21,815 nt of DNA from RGIG6353 sp045535585 (GTDB lineage: Bacteria > Bacillota > Clostridia > Oscillospirales > SIG627), in assembly GCA_045535585.1 (NCBI GenBank), contig JAZSLY010000164.1:1-21815 (forward strand), in the 5' to 3' direction. Shown piece after piece: positions 7,958 through 14,728 of this stretch. A model generated the notes under the pieces. The model worked only from the letters and a program-made list of their open reading frames with translations. It did not search any database and was not told the origin of the DNA. Every line of letters starts with the position of its first letter. Position 1 is the stretch's first letter. Made by a program: the position numbers and the translations under genes.

Positions 7958-7986
7958 TATATGTAAACAAAAGGCTTTTACATATA
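7958..7986 (+). repeat. Perfect 10-bp inverted repeat in the tig leader
   Basis: Arms at 7958-7967 and 7977-7986 (TATATGTAAA and its exact complement) flank a 9-nt loop. The right arm ends 2 nt before the AGGAGG ribosome site (7989-7994) of tig. It could form an mRNA hairpin beside the ribosome site or serve as an operator; the sequence does not say which. Confidence 0.6.
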
Positions 7987-7999
7987 ACAGGAGGAAAAA

Positions 8000-9502
8000 A
8001 TGATCGTAAAAAATGTTACAACTACCGAAAAGAATAAGGTAAAGCTTGACCTTGTTATTGAGAAGGCAACCTTTGATGAGGCAGTAGACCGCGCGTTTAA
8101 GAAGAATGCTTCAAAAATTCAGGTTCCCGGCTTCAGAAAGGGTAAGGCTCCCCGCGGAATTATCGAAAAGATGTACGGTAAGGGCGTATTTTACGAGGAT
8201 GCTCTCAACGACGTTCTTCCCACAGAGCTTGAAAAGGCAGTTACAGAGGCGAAGCTTGACGTAGTCAGCCGTCCCGAGCTTGAGGTTGGCGAGATTACGG
8301 ACGAGGGCGTTGAGGTTAGCGCAGTTTATTTTGTAAAGCCTGAGGTTACGCTTAAGAATTACAAGGGCATCGAGGCTACCAAGAACGTACAGCAGGTTAC
8401 CGACGAGGACGTTGACCACGAAATTCAGCACGCTCGCGAGAGAGCAAGCCGTATGATCGAGGTTGACCGTGAGGCAAAGAGCGGCGACTTCGCTACTATC
8501 GACTACCTCGGCACAGTTGACGGTGTTGCATTCGACGGCGGTAAGGACGAGGGACACAAGCTTGAGCTTGGTTCAGGCTCGTTTATCCCCGGCTTTGAGG
8601 ATCAGGTTATCGGCCACAAGGCAGGCGACGAGTTTGACGTTTCGGTTAAGTTCCCCGAGGACTACCACGCAGAAGAGCTTAAAGGAAAGGATGCCGTATT
8701 CGCAGTTAAGCTTCACAAGCTTGAGGAGAAGGAGCTTCCCGCACTTGACGACGAATTTGCAAAGGACGTATCAGAATTTGATACTCTTGATGAATATAAG
8801 GCTGACGTTAAGGCAAATATAGAGAAGAGATACGCCGATATGGCAGAAAACGATTTCGTGACTCAGCTCAAGCTCGCTCTCGTTGATGCAGTTGAGGCGG
8901 ATATCCCCGAATGTATGTTTGAAAACGAAGTAGAGCATATGATTGAGGATTATTCATACAAAATGCAGTCTCAGGGCATTTCTATGGATATGTATATGAA
9001 GTATACGGGTATGACCGTGGATAGCTTCAAGGAGCAGTTCAGACCTCAGGCTGAAAGTCAGGTTAAGCTCCAGCTTGCTCTTGAAAAGATAGTAGAGCTT
9101 GAAAAGATTGAAGCAACCGAGGAAGAAATCAACGCAGAGTACCAGAAGCTTGCAGATGCCTACAAGATTGAGGTAGACAAGGTTAAGACTGCAATTTCTG
9201 CCGAGATGCTCTCCCGTGACGTAGCGGTTAACAAGGCTATTGCAATCGTTAAGGAAAGCGCAAAGATTGTTGACAAGCTTCCTGAAAAGAAGGCTCCCGC
9301 GAAGAAGAGCACTGCAAAGAAGGCTGACGCAGAGGGCGAAAAGAAGGCTCCTGCAAAGAAGACCACAGCAAAGAAGGCTGACGCAGAGGGCGAAAAGAAG
9401 GCTCCTGCGAAGAAGACCACAACAAAGAAGGCTGACGCAGAGGGCGAAAAGAAGGCTCCTGCAAAGAAGACTACTGCAAAGAAGACCGAAAAGGCTGAAT
9501 AA
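8000..9502 (+). CDS. tig: Trigger factor with lysine-rich repetitive C-terminal tail
   Basis: Trigger factor is the ribosome-associated chaperone and peptidyl-prolyl isomerase that meets nascent chains at the exit tunnel. The ribosome-docking signature GFRKGKAPR is at 44-52. The FKBP-type isomerase domain follows at about 150-250 (GDFATIDYLG and the downstream PGFEDQVIGHKAGDEF). The C-terminal arm domain runs to about residue 428. After that an extra tail of about 72 residues consists of an 18-residue unit repeated three and a half times, rich in Lys, Ala, Pro and Thr and resembling histone H1 tails. The family is usually about 430 residues, so the tail is an addition to a complete protein. 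AGGAGG lies 5 nt before the ATG. clpP follows after 23 bp. Confidence 0.96.
   Translation: MIVKNVTTTEKNKVKLDLVIEKATFDEAVDRAFKKNASKIQVPGFRKGKAPRGIIEKMYGKGVFYEDALNDVLPTELEKAVTEAKLDVVSRPELEVGEITDEGVEVSAVYFVKPEVTLKNYKGIEATKNVQQVTDEDVDHEIQHARERASRMIEVDREAKSGDFATIDYLGTVDGVAFDGGKDEGHKLELGSGSFIPGFEDQVIGHKAGDEFDVSVKFPEDYHAEELKGKDAVFAVKLHKLEEKELPALDDEFAKDVSEFDTLDEYKADVKANIEKRYADMAENDFVTQLKLALVDAVEADIPECMFENEVEHMIEDYSYKMQSQGISMDMYMKYTGMTVDSFKEQFRPQAESQVKLQLALEKIVELEKIEATEEEINAEYQKLADAYKIEVDKVKTAISAEMLSRDVAVNKAIAIVKESAKIVDKLPEKKAPAKKSTAKKADAEGEKKAPAKKTTAKKADAEGEKKAPAKKTTTKKADAEGEKKAPAKKTTAKKTEKAE
9284..9484 (+). repeat. 54-bp tandem repeat inside the 3' end of tig
   Basis: The unit begins at 9284, 9338, 9392 and 9446, the last copy being partial (39 bp). 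The units differ at only a few, mostly third-codon, positions and keep the reading frame. Each encodes the 18-residue Lys/Ala-rich unit EKKAPAKKTTAKKADAEG with small variations. Confidence 0.95.
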
Positions 9503-9525
9503 TTTAGCTCATAAGGAGGAAATTT

Positions 9526-10110
9526 ATGCCACTTGTACCAATGGTGTTAGAACAAACCAACAGAGGAGAGCGTTCCTACGATATCTATTCAAGGCTCCTC
9601 AGCGACAGAATTATCTTTCTCGCTGACGAGGTGAACGATGCCACGGCAACTCTCGTCGTAGCACAGCTTCTCTACCTTGAAGCTCAGGATCCCGATAAGG
9701 ATATAAGCCTTTATATCAACTCACCGGGTGGCTCAATAAGCGCAGGAATGGCAATCTACGACACGATGAACTTTATCAAGTGCGACGTGTCAACCATCTG
9801 TATCGGTATGGCGGCAAGTATGGGCGCATTCCTTCTGGCAGCAGGTACTCCCGGCAAGCGTCTTGCTCTGCCTTACAGTGGAATTATGATTCACCAGCCA
9901 CTCGGAGGTATGCAGGGTCAGGCAAGCGATATCAAAATTCACGCAGACCATATTTTAAGAATAAGAAACAATATGAATTCTATTCTCGCCAAGGTTACAG
10001 GCAAGGATATATCCGTCATCGAGCGTGACACCGAGCGCGACAACTTTATGACAAGCGCCGAGGCAGTAGAGTACGGTCTTATAGATAAGGTAATAGACAA
10101 ACGATTATAA
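9526..10110 (+). CDS. clpP: ATP-dependent Clp protease proteolytic subunit ClpP
   Basis: ClpP forms the tetradecameric serine-protease chamber that degrades substrates unfolded by ClpX or another Clp ATPase in the cytoplasm. The catalytic triad is visible as S98 in GMAASMGAF, H123 in MIHQPLGG and D172 in ERDNFM. INSPGGS (65-71) forms the oxyanion-hole region. The length of 194 aa is standard. AAGGAGG precedes the ATG. It follows tig after 23 bp and precedes clpX, the common bacterial order tig-clpP-clpX. A repeat element and a terminator-like hairpin separate it from clpX, which is less usual. Confidence 0.98.
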   Translation: MPLVPMVLEQTNRGERSYDIYSRLLSDRIIFLADEVNDATATLVVAQLLYLEAQDPDKDISLYINSPGGSISAGMAIYDTMNFIKCDVSTICIGMAASMGAFLLAAGTPGKRLALPYSGIMIHQPLGGMQGQASDIKIHADHILRIRNNMNSILAKVTGKDISVIERDTERDNFMTSAEAVEYGLIDKVIDKRL

Positions 10111-10116
10111 GCAACG

Positions 10117-10434
10117 GGAGATGTTAAAAATGTCTAGATCGTCAAAAACAAAATATAAGTTGTTTTAAGCAATCGTAAAAGATTAACGAAACAGTCTTTT
10201 AAGGAAAAAACTCATAAATGAGTTTTCTCAAAGGATATATTTGTTTTTGACTATGAACAAACTTCCCCTCTGCGATAAGCTTAAGCCTTGCTAATTGCTT
10301 GGCTACGCTTCCTGCACGGCTTGAATTTTTGTACGCTTCGCTAATTGCTACGCGACAAAAATCCCCCGCTCGTCGCAGTATAATATACAGCTTCGGGGTC
10401 AGTTTGTCCATTCTAACCATTTTTTCCTATCTCC
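10117..10434 (+). repeat. Branched inverted-repeat element, copy 1 (after clpP)
   Basis: The element begins 6 nt after the clpP stop and fills most of the clpP-clpX gap. Outer stem: GGAGAT (10117-10122) and AAAAATG (10126-10132) pair with the right end of the element (CATTTTTT at 10418-10425, ATCTCC at 10429-10434). First arm: GTCAAAAACAAA (10141-10152) pairs with 10240-10251 and encloses a hairpin at 10207-10226 (arms AAAACTCA and TGAGTTTT). Second arm: ACAAACT (10257-10263) pairs with 10401-10407. The sequence 10373-10404 is identical over 32 nt to 21610-21641 in copy 3. Compared with copy 3, about 101 bp (10272-10372) are inserted in the second arm. It may be a structured RNA or a MITE-like repeat. 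Confidence 0.8.
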
Positions 10435-10454
10435 TGACAAAAAAGTAAAAAGAG

Positions 10455-10480
10455 CAACCGCCTGAGAGGGCGGTTGTTTT
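10455..10480 (+). terminator. Terminator-like hairpin upstream of clpX
   Basis: A 9-bp stem (CAACCGCCT with GGGCGGTTG, including one G-T pair) closes a GAGA tetraloop at 10464-10467 and is followed by TTTT. It would end tig-clpP transcripts or act as an attenuator 24 nt before the clpX start. No clear promoter for clpX is seen after it, so partial read-through is likely. Confidence 0.65.
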
Positions 10481-10503
10481 AACAAAACGAAGAGGTTTTT
10501 GAT

Positions 10504-11748
10504 ATGTCAGATAAGACACCACCAAAAGAAAATATATGCTCCTTTTGCCACAACCCCGAAAGCGTTGTAGGTCTTCTCGTTCAGGGACCCGACGGCATAA
10601 AGATATGCCGTAACTGTACGGGCTTTTGCTCTATGATTTTCGAGGAGGCAGAGGAGGCGGAAAAGAAGGGTAATGACACGGGTATCCTGCCCGCCCTTCA
10701 AAACCTGCCCACACCCGAGGAAATTAAAAAGAGCCTTGACGAGTACGTAATAGGTCAGGACGAGGCAAAAAAGACCTTGAGCGTGGCGGTTTATAACCAC
10801 TACAAGAGAATTTTGCGTCGTGACGTGAAGGACGACGTAGAGATACAGAAGAGCAACGTTCTTCTTCTCGGGCCTACGGGCGTTGGTAAGACCTACCTTG
10901 CCCAGACCCTTGCAAAGACTCTGCAGGTGCCCTTTGCAATAGCCGACGCCACCACCCTTACCGAAGCAGGCTACGTGGGCGAGGACGTGGAGAATATTCT
11001 CCTTCGTCTCATTCAGGCGGCTGATTTCGATATTGAAAAGGCAGAGTGCGGAATTATTTATATCGACGAAATTGACAAGATTTCACGAAGAAGCGAAAAC
11101 CGCTCTATTACCCGAGACGTTTCGGGCGAGGGCGTTCAGCAGGCGCTTTTGAAAATTTTGGAGGGAACTATCTCCAACGTGCCACCTCAGGGCGGAAGAA
11201 AGCATCCGGGTCAGGAATTTATACAGATTGACACCTCCAATATTCTCTTTATCTGCGGAGGCGCTTTCGACGGAATTGAGGACATTATCGAGTCCCGTTC
11301 GGGCAAGCAGATAATAGGCTACGGCGCTACGGTGCAGACCAAGGCGGAGAAGAAAAAATCCAATATTCTCAAAAATTTGCAATCTCACGACCTTGTGAAA
11401 TTCGGTCTCATTCCTGAAATCGTGGGAAGAATACCTATGCTCGTTACCCTCGACCCCTTGGACGAGGAAGCGTTTCTTAGAATTCTCACCGAGCCGAAAA
11501 ACAGTCTCGTAAAGCAATATCAGAAGCTTTTTGAAATGGACGACGTGAAGCTCACCTTCAAAAAGGACGCCCTTGAAGCCATAGCGAAGAAGGCGCTGGA
11601 AAACAATACGGGCGCAAGAGGACTGAGATACATTATGGAAAATCTTATGCTTGAATATATGTATTCTCTCCCCTCAAATAAGGAAGCGAAGGAACTTATC
11701 ATAACAAAGTCAGCGGTAGAAAAGACACGGAAAGCAATTATAAAATAA
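10504..11748 (+). CDS. clpX: ATP-dependent Clp protease ATP-binding subunit ClpX
   Basis: ClpX is the AAA+ hexamer that recognises, unfolds and feeds substrates to ClpP. The N-terminal zinc-binding domain shows C12, C15, C35 and C38. The AAA+ core has Walker A GPTGVGKT (123-130), Walker B IIYIDEID (184-191), the pore loop GYVGED (156-161) and the GRKH loop (231-234). The ClpP-docking loop, usually IGF, reads IGY (271-273). The length of 414 aa is standard and no domain is missing. An AGAGG lies ahead of the ATG. It is followed after 6 nt by a second branched repeat element and then by a strong terminator. Confidence 0.98.
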   Translation: MSDKTPPKENICSFCHNPESVVGLLVQGPDGIKICRNCTGFCSMIFEEAEEAEKKGNDTGILPALQNLPTPEEIKKSLDEYVIGQDEAKKTLSVAVYNHYKRILRRDVKDDVEIQKSNVLLLGPTGVGKTYLAQTLAKTLQVPFAIADATTLTEAGYVGEDVENILLRLIQAADFDIEKAECGIIYIDEIDKISRRSENRSITRDVSGEGVQQALLKILEGTISNVPPQGGRKHPGQEFIQIDTSNILFICGGAFDGIEDIIESRSGKQIIGYGATVQTKAEKKKSNILKNLQSHDLVKFGLIPEIVGRIPMLVTLDPLDEEAFLRILTEPKNSLVKQYQKLFEMDDVKLTFKKDALEAIAKKALENNTGARGLRYIMENLMLEYMYSLPSNKEAKELIITKSAVEKTRKAIIK

Positions 11749-11754
11749 ACAAAG

Positions 11755-11975
11755 GGAGATGTTAAAAACGTCGTGAGCGTCAAAAACAAAAATGAAATCT
11801 ATTTAAGGCTATTCTAAAGACTTTTGCATAGTTGATTTCAAGGTAAAAAACTCAAAAATGAGTTTTTTATAAAAGAAATATATTGTTTTTGACTCTGAAC
11901 AAACTTCGCTACTGCCGTACAATTGTACGGCGACGAGCTTCAGTTTGTCCATTCACGGCATTTTTTCCTATCTCC
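11755..11975 (+). repeat. Branched inverted-repeat element, copy 2 (after clpX)
   Basis: It starts 6 nt after the clpX stop with the same GGAGATGTTAAAAA as copy 1. Outer stem: 11755-11770 pairs with the right end (CATTTTTT, ATCTCC at 11970-11975). First arm: GTCAAAAACAA (11779-11789) pairs with 11883-11893 and encloses a 10-bp hairpin at 11845-11868. Second arm: ACAAACT (11899-11905) pairs with AGTTTGT (11942-11948). Here the arm tip is an 18-bp perfect palindrome (11914-11931, GCCGTACAATTGTACGGC) instead of the sequence shared by copies 1 and 3. The pairing plan is kept while much of the sequence is different. Confidence 0.8.
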
Positions 11976-11984
11976 TATGAGTCA

Positions 11985-12029
11985 GGGGCTGTTTAAAAAC
12001 TCTAATTGAGTTTTTAAACAGCCCCTTTT
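11985..12029 (+). terminator. Strong terminator after clpX
   Basis: An 18-bp perfect stem (11985-12002 with 12008-12025) closes a 5-nt loop and is followed by TTTTG on the plus strand. It should end clpX transcription and shield the convergent alr unit. On the minus strand the stem lies just after the alr stop but lacks a T run, so it would be a weaker terminator in that direction. Confidence 0.85.
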
Positions 12030-12031
12030 GT

Positions 12032-13153
12032 TTATTCGTATATTTTCGTAACTCTCGGCGATATTCCCGTATAAATAACGTAGTTTATGTCCCCCGACAG
12101 CCTTGCATATTCGTCAATATTAATTCCGTCCTCACCCCAGAAAACTACCTCGTCTCCTGCTTTTATGGGATTTTTGGCGCCCGTGATATCCACCATCAAC
12201 AGATCCATACAGACGTTGCCCACGATATTGAAAATTTCCCCGTTTATCTTCACCCGTCCGCAGTTTGAGAGCCCCCTCGGTATGCCGTCGGCATAGCCTG
12301 CGGTGACGGTGGCAATAGTGGCAGGGGAGGAGAAGGTGTAGGTCCTTGAGTATCCTATGGCGTCTCCCGCTTCAACCCTATGTACCTGCCCCACTCGTGC
12401 ACACATAGTCATAACCTCACGGAGAGGGGGATGTGAGGAAAGATAGCTTTCCTTTATCTTTTCCGAGGGATAGGCGCCGTAGAGTATAATGCCCGGTCTT
12501 ACCGCTGACAGATGGGCTTCGGGGTGACAGAGGGTGGCGGCAGAGTTGGCAATATGGGTAACTCCCGTGTCAATTCCTCTATTCCTCATTTTTTGGAGCA
12601 TCTCTTCAAAGAGAGCAAGCTGTGTCGCCGTAAAGTCGGAATCAAGGTCGTCACTTTCTGCAAAGTGGCTGAAGGTGCCTGCAATCTTTATGTGCGGCAG
12701 GGCGTTTACCGCCTCTATTTCCTCTATGGTTTCTTCTTTTCTTGCGTCAAAGCCAAAGCGATGCATACCCGTGTCAAGCTTTATGTGAACGGAAAGCTCA
12801 CCACGCTTTAGATGCTCCGACAAAAGACGGGCGTATTCAAGGTCTGTTACGGCTTGAATGATGTGATTTTCCTGCAGAAGCTCTGCAAAGGAGGGGTCGG
12901 TGTAGCCTAAAATCAGCAAGGGCGTGTCAATTCCGCTTTCCCTTAAAAGAAGGGCTTCGTTTATCTCGGCAACCGCAAAGGCAAGAGCGCACCCCTGAAG
13001 CGCCTGTGCTATCTCCACCGAGCCGTGAGAATAGGCGTTTGCCTTTATAATGGGGATTATTCCACACCCGTCGCCTACGCACGCCTTGATACAGTCGTAA
13101 TTATATAAAAGATTTTCTATTGATATTCTGGCGTAGCACCTAAGATTTTTCAT
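12032..13153 (-). CDS. alr: Alanine racemase
   Basis: This PLP enzyme interconverts L- and D-alanine to supply D-alanine for peptidoglycan. The PLP lysine is K37 in IIKANAYSHG. HRFG (131-134) holds the arginine that contacts the cofactor, and the second catalytic base is Y268 in IGYSRTY. The PLP ring-nitrogen and phosphate region (SAVRPGIILYG) and the C-terminal beta domain (VGNVCMDLLMVD) are complete. The usual KANAYGHG reads KANAYSHG here. The length of 373 aa is normal. The start overlaps the end of the upstream lipoprotein gene by 14 bp, so alr is probably translated from a transcript that begins upstream with the membrane protein gene. Confidence 0.96.
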   Translation of the reverse strand: MKNLRCYARISIENLLYNYDCIKACVGDGCGIIPIIKANAYSHGSVEIAQALQGCALAFAVAEINEALLLRESGIDTPLLILGYTDPSFAELLQENHIIQAVTDLEYARLLSEHLKRGELSVHIKLDTGMHRFGFDARKEETIEEIEAVNALPHIKIAGTFSHFAESDDLDSDFTATQLALFEEMLQKMRNRGIDTGVTHIANSAATLCHPEAHLSAVRPGIILYGAYPSEKIKESYLSSHPPLREVMTMCARVGQVHRVEAGDAIGYSRTYTFSSPATIATVTAGYADGIPRGLSNCGRVKINGEIFNIVGNVCMDLLMVDITGAKNPIKAGDEVVFWGEDGINIDEYARLSGDINYVIYTGISPRVTKIYE

Positions 13154-13523
13154 TTAACGATAATTCCTCTTTTATAATAATTTCATACCCGTCGCCCGAA
13201 ATGCGCGTCGGGTGCTTTTTCCCTTCTGCTTTTCCGTTCCTTATTCCCGAAAGAACGCCCAGCCGTGAAAGGCTTGTGGGGTCAAGGGTTATATCCCCAA
13301 ATTTCGCCACCACCGAGTCCTTGAGTATTTTAAGCTCCACGCCCTCCATACCGTCGGGATAGAAGAAAATGCTCTCCCCCACCCACAGCACTCCGTCAAT
13401 TTCACCAAGTGCGTCTGAAAAGGTCACCGACAGCCGTCTTTCCCTTTGAAAATAGTCCTCAAAGCTCTCATCCGAGCAGGAAACGAGGAATAGGCAGAGC
13501 AATACGAAAACAAGCTTTTTCAT
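13140..13523 (-). CDS. Small lipoprotein of unknown function
   Basis: This is a 127-residue protein with a clear lipoprotein signal: a short positive N-terminus (MKK), a hydrophobic core and the lipobox LVSC with the lipidated cysteine at 16. It should be anchored on the outer face of the membrane. The mature part has no motif that I recognise; it is a short, mostly beta-like domain with a basic stretch GKAEGKKHP. The ATG at 13523 has AGGGGTG ahead of it, and this ribosome site lies in one arm of a hairpin (13530-13563). Its 3' end overlaps alr by 14 bp. The pairing with alr hints at a cell-envelope role, which is only a context-based guess. Confidence 0.8.
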   Translation of the reverse strand: MKKLVFVLLCLFLVSCSDESFEDYFQRERRLSVTFSDALGEIDGVLWVGESIFFYPDGMEGVELKILKDSVVAKFGDITLDPTSLSRLGVLSGIRNGKAEGKKHPTRISGDGYEIIIKEELSLNEKS

Positions 13524-13529
13524 AAACTA

Positions 13530-13563
13530 ACACCCCTTTGAGAAATTCTATTCTGAGGGGTGT
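13530..13563 (-). promoter_or_regulatory. Hairpin covering the lipoprotein ribosome-binding site
   Basis: An 8-bp stem (ACACCCCT at 13530-13537 with AGGGGTGT at 13556-13563) spans most of the 47-nt gap between the membrane protein gene and the lipoprotein gene. On the minus-strand transcript the 3' arm contains the AGGGG ribosome site of the lipoprotein gene. No T run follows, so it does not look like a terminator. Sequestration of the ribosome site is an inference. Confidence 0.45.
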
Positions 13564-13570
13564 GGGGTTA

Positions 13571-14110
13571 TTACTTTAATTTAATGCTCTTGTTGTAGTA
13601 GCGAAGCATCTGCAATATTTTTTCGGTGCCGTTGAAGATAAGGGCGCACTTCTCTCCGCTCTCGTCCCTGAAAATTGCCACCCAGACGTCCTCGTCGTAT
13701 TTTGAGCCTGCCACGCTTATTACCTTCTCGTCACGAAGGGAAGCGTCCTTTAAGGGCATAAAGCCCTCGGCGGTGGAAACCTTGAATTCAAGGACCTGAC
13801 GCCTTTTCTTGCCTGCAATTATCTTGTCTACCGACATGGTGTTGGACACAACGAGGTACTCGAACTCCACCTTGGTAAAGCCCCATAGAAGAATGCCGAT
13901 ATAGGCGATAAGAACTACTGCCACAACGGTGATGTGGGGAAGCTTGATAGGACCGAAGGTGAGAAAGCCCACCACTCCTAAAAGCAGAAGGCACAGCGCA
14001 ATAATGCCAACTCTTGCAAGAATTGTCTTGCCCTCGGGCTTCTTCGTTACAAGATGCTCGGCATAGCCTATCGAATAATCCAGATTTGGTTTGAAATAAG
14101 TGTTGTCCAT
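13571..14110 (-). CDS. Two-helix membrane protein (possibly DUF6106 family)
   Basis: This is a 179-residue membrane protein with two adjacent hydrophobic helices (about residues 29-50 and 59-80), followed by a soluble C-terminal domain of about 100 residues. The layout resembles DUF6106 proteins of clostridia, but the family name is from memory and uncertain. The function is unknown. The frame is open up to 14266, but the ATG at 14110 has AAAGGAG placed 7 nt before it, and the extra upstream codons would run through the repeat at 14196-14293, so the shorter start is chosen. It is the first gene of a probable operon with the lipoprotein and alr genes. Confidence 0.8.
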   Translation of the reverse strand: MDNTYFKPNLDYSIGYAEHLVTKKPEGKTILARVGIIALCLLLLGVVGFLTFGPIKLPHITVVAVVLIAYIGILLWGFTKVEFEYLVVSNTMSVDKIIAGKKRRQVLEFKVSTAEGFMPLKDASLRDEKVISVAGSKYDEDVWVAIFRDESGEKCALIFNGTEKILQMLRYYNKSIKLK

Positions 14111-14195
14111 ATTTATCTCCTTTATAAACAAGGTCAAGATATGCAAATTTAGTTGAATTTTCGATGAGTTTATTGCATGAAGGTTGTACAATCTA

Positions 14196-14293
14196 TAAGT
14201 TTGCACTCTGCCGCAAGGCAGAACTTCACTTACCTTCGTAAACTTCACTATCGAAGATAACTTCACTTGCCCGAGAGGGCAAACTTAGTTAAT
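14196..14293. repeat. 98-bp direct repeat, copy A
   Basis: It matches copy B (14801-14898) with one mismatch over 98 bp; the flanking bases do not match. It contains three ACTTCAC heptamers (14223, 14242, 14260) separated by mini-hairpins: CTGCCgcaaGGCAG, TTACcttcGTAA, TATCgaaGATA and TTGCCCgagaGGGCAA. Copies A and B enclose the four-helix-bundle gene. Confidence 0.95.
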
Positions 14294-14338
14294 TATTACC
14301 AAGGCAATTATCAAAAACAAGCAAGAGTTCATTTTCGT

Positions 14339-14704
14339 TCAATTTCCGCTACTTTGATTTTCTTTTGCAGTGTTTACTGACTTTACAAGCATCCGTCTGA
14401 TAATGCCACATTCATTCAATAGTTCCTTGGAAACTGCTTCTGTTATGCAGCTTGAGCCAACAAGCATTTCAATCCAATACTCAGTTTCTATACATTCCTT
14501 CAAAGCAATATGAAACTTATTTATAAAATCAGCCTTGCTTGCTGCGTAATTAGCTTCGTGTATATTTGCACCAATTGACGTTGAACTTCGAATGATTTGA
14601 TTTATCAAAACTCCTTTGCCTTTCTTCGAATCAATAGCATCGCAAACTGATATGATTTTTAGTGCCAGCTCTTTTGCTCTTGTGCGAAGCTCAGAGTCTT
14701 TCAT
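14339..14704 (-). CDS. Four-helix-bundle protein (23S rRNA intervening-sequence protein family)
   Basis: This 121-residue all-helical protein belongs to the family first described in intervening sequences of 23S rRNA genes, which is also related to the Avd accessory proteins of diversity-generating retroelements. The signature RSSTSIGANIHEA (39-51) and the later FINKFHIALKECIETEYWI (60-78) are characteristic. Members are small, basic and thought to bind nucleic acid, but their function is not settled. The frame is open upstream to 14821 through the repeat; the ATG at 14704 is preferred because AAGGAGA lies ahead of it. There is no rRNA around it. The gene is bracketed by the 98-bp repeats, and its 5' side carries a heptamer/hairpin array, which suggests a mobile cassette inserted between the divergent membrane protein and secD genes. 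Confidence 0.88.
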   Translation of the reverse strand: MKDSELRTRAKELALKIISVCDAIDSKKGKGVLINQIIRSSTSIGANIHEANYAASKADFINKFHIALKECIETEYWIEMLVGSSCITEAVSKELLNECGIIRRMLVKSVNTAKENQSSGN

Positions 14705-14728
14705 AAAACTGTTCTCCTTGTGCGTACT

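Noticed and set aside
7872..7999. Riboswitch or T-box in the tig leader
   Set aside because: The leader after the promoter is only about 60 nt with a single inverted repeat; no T-box or known riboswitch core is visible.
9160..9626. Open frames opposite to or out of frame with the tig tail repeat
   Set aside because: The 54-bp repeat has a period that is a multiple of three and leaves several frames free of stops; only the tig frame continues a known protein.
10199..10420. Minus-strand open frame of 73 codons between clpP and clpX
   Set aside because: It lies wholly inside repeat element copy 1 and runs across its arms and insertion; its reading frame is not kept in copies 2 and 3, and it has no family features.
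14111..14266. Longer N-terminus for the two-helix membrane protein (start at 14266)
   Set aside because: The extra codons run through repeat copy A, and the ATG at 14110 has a strong ribosome site.
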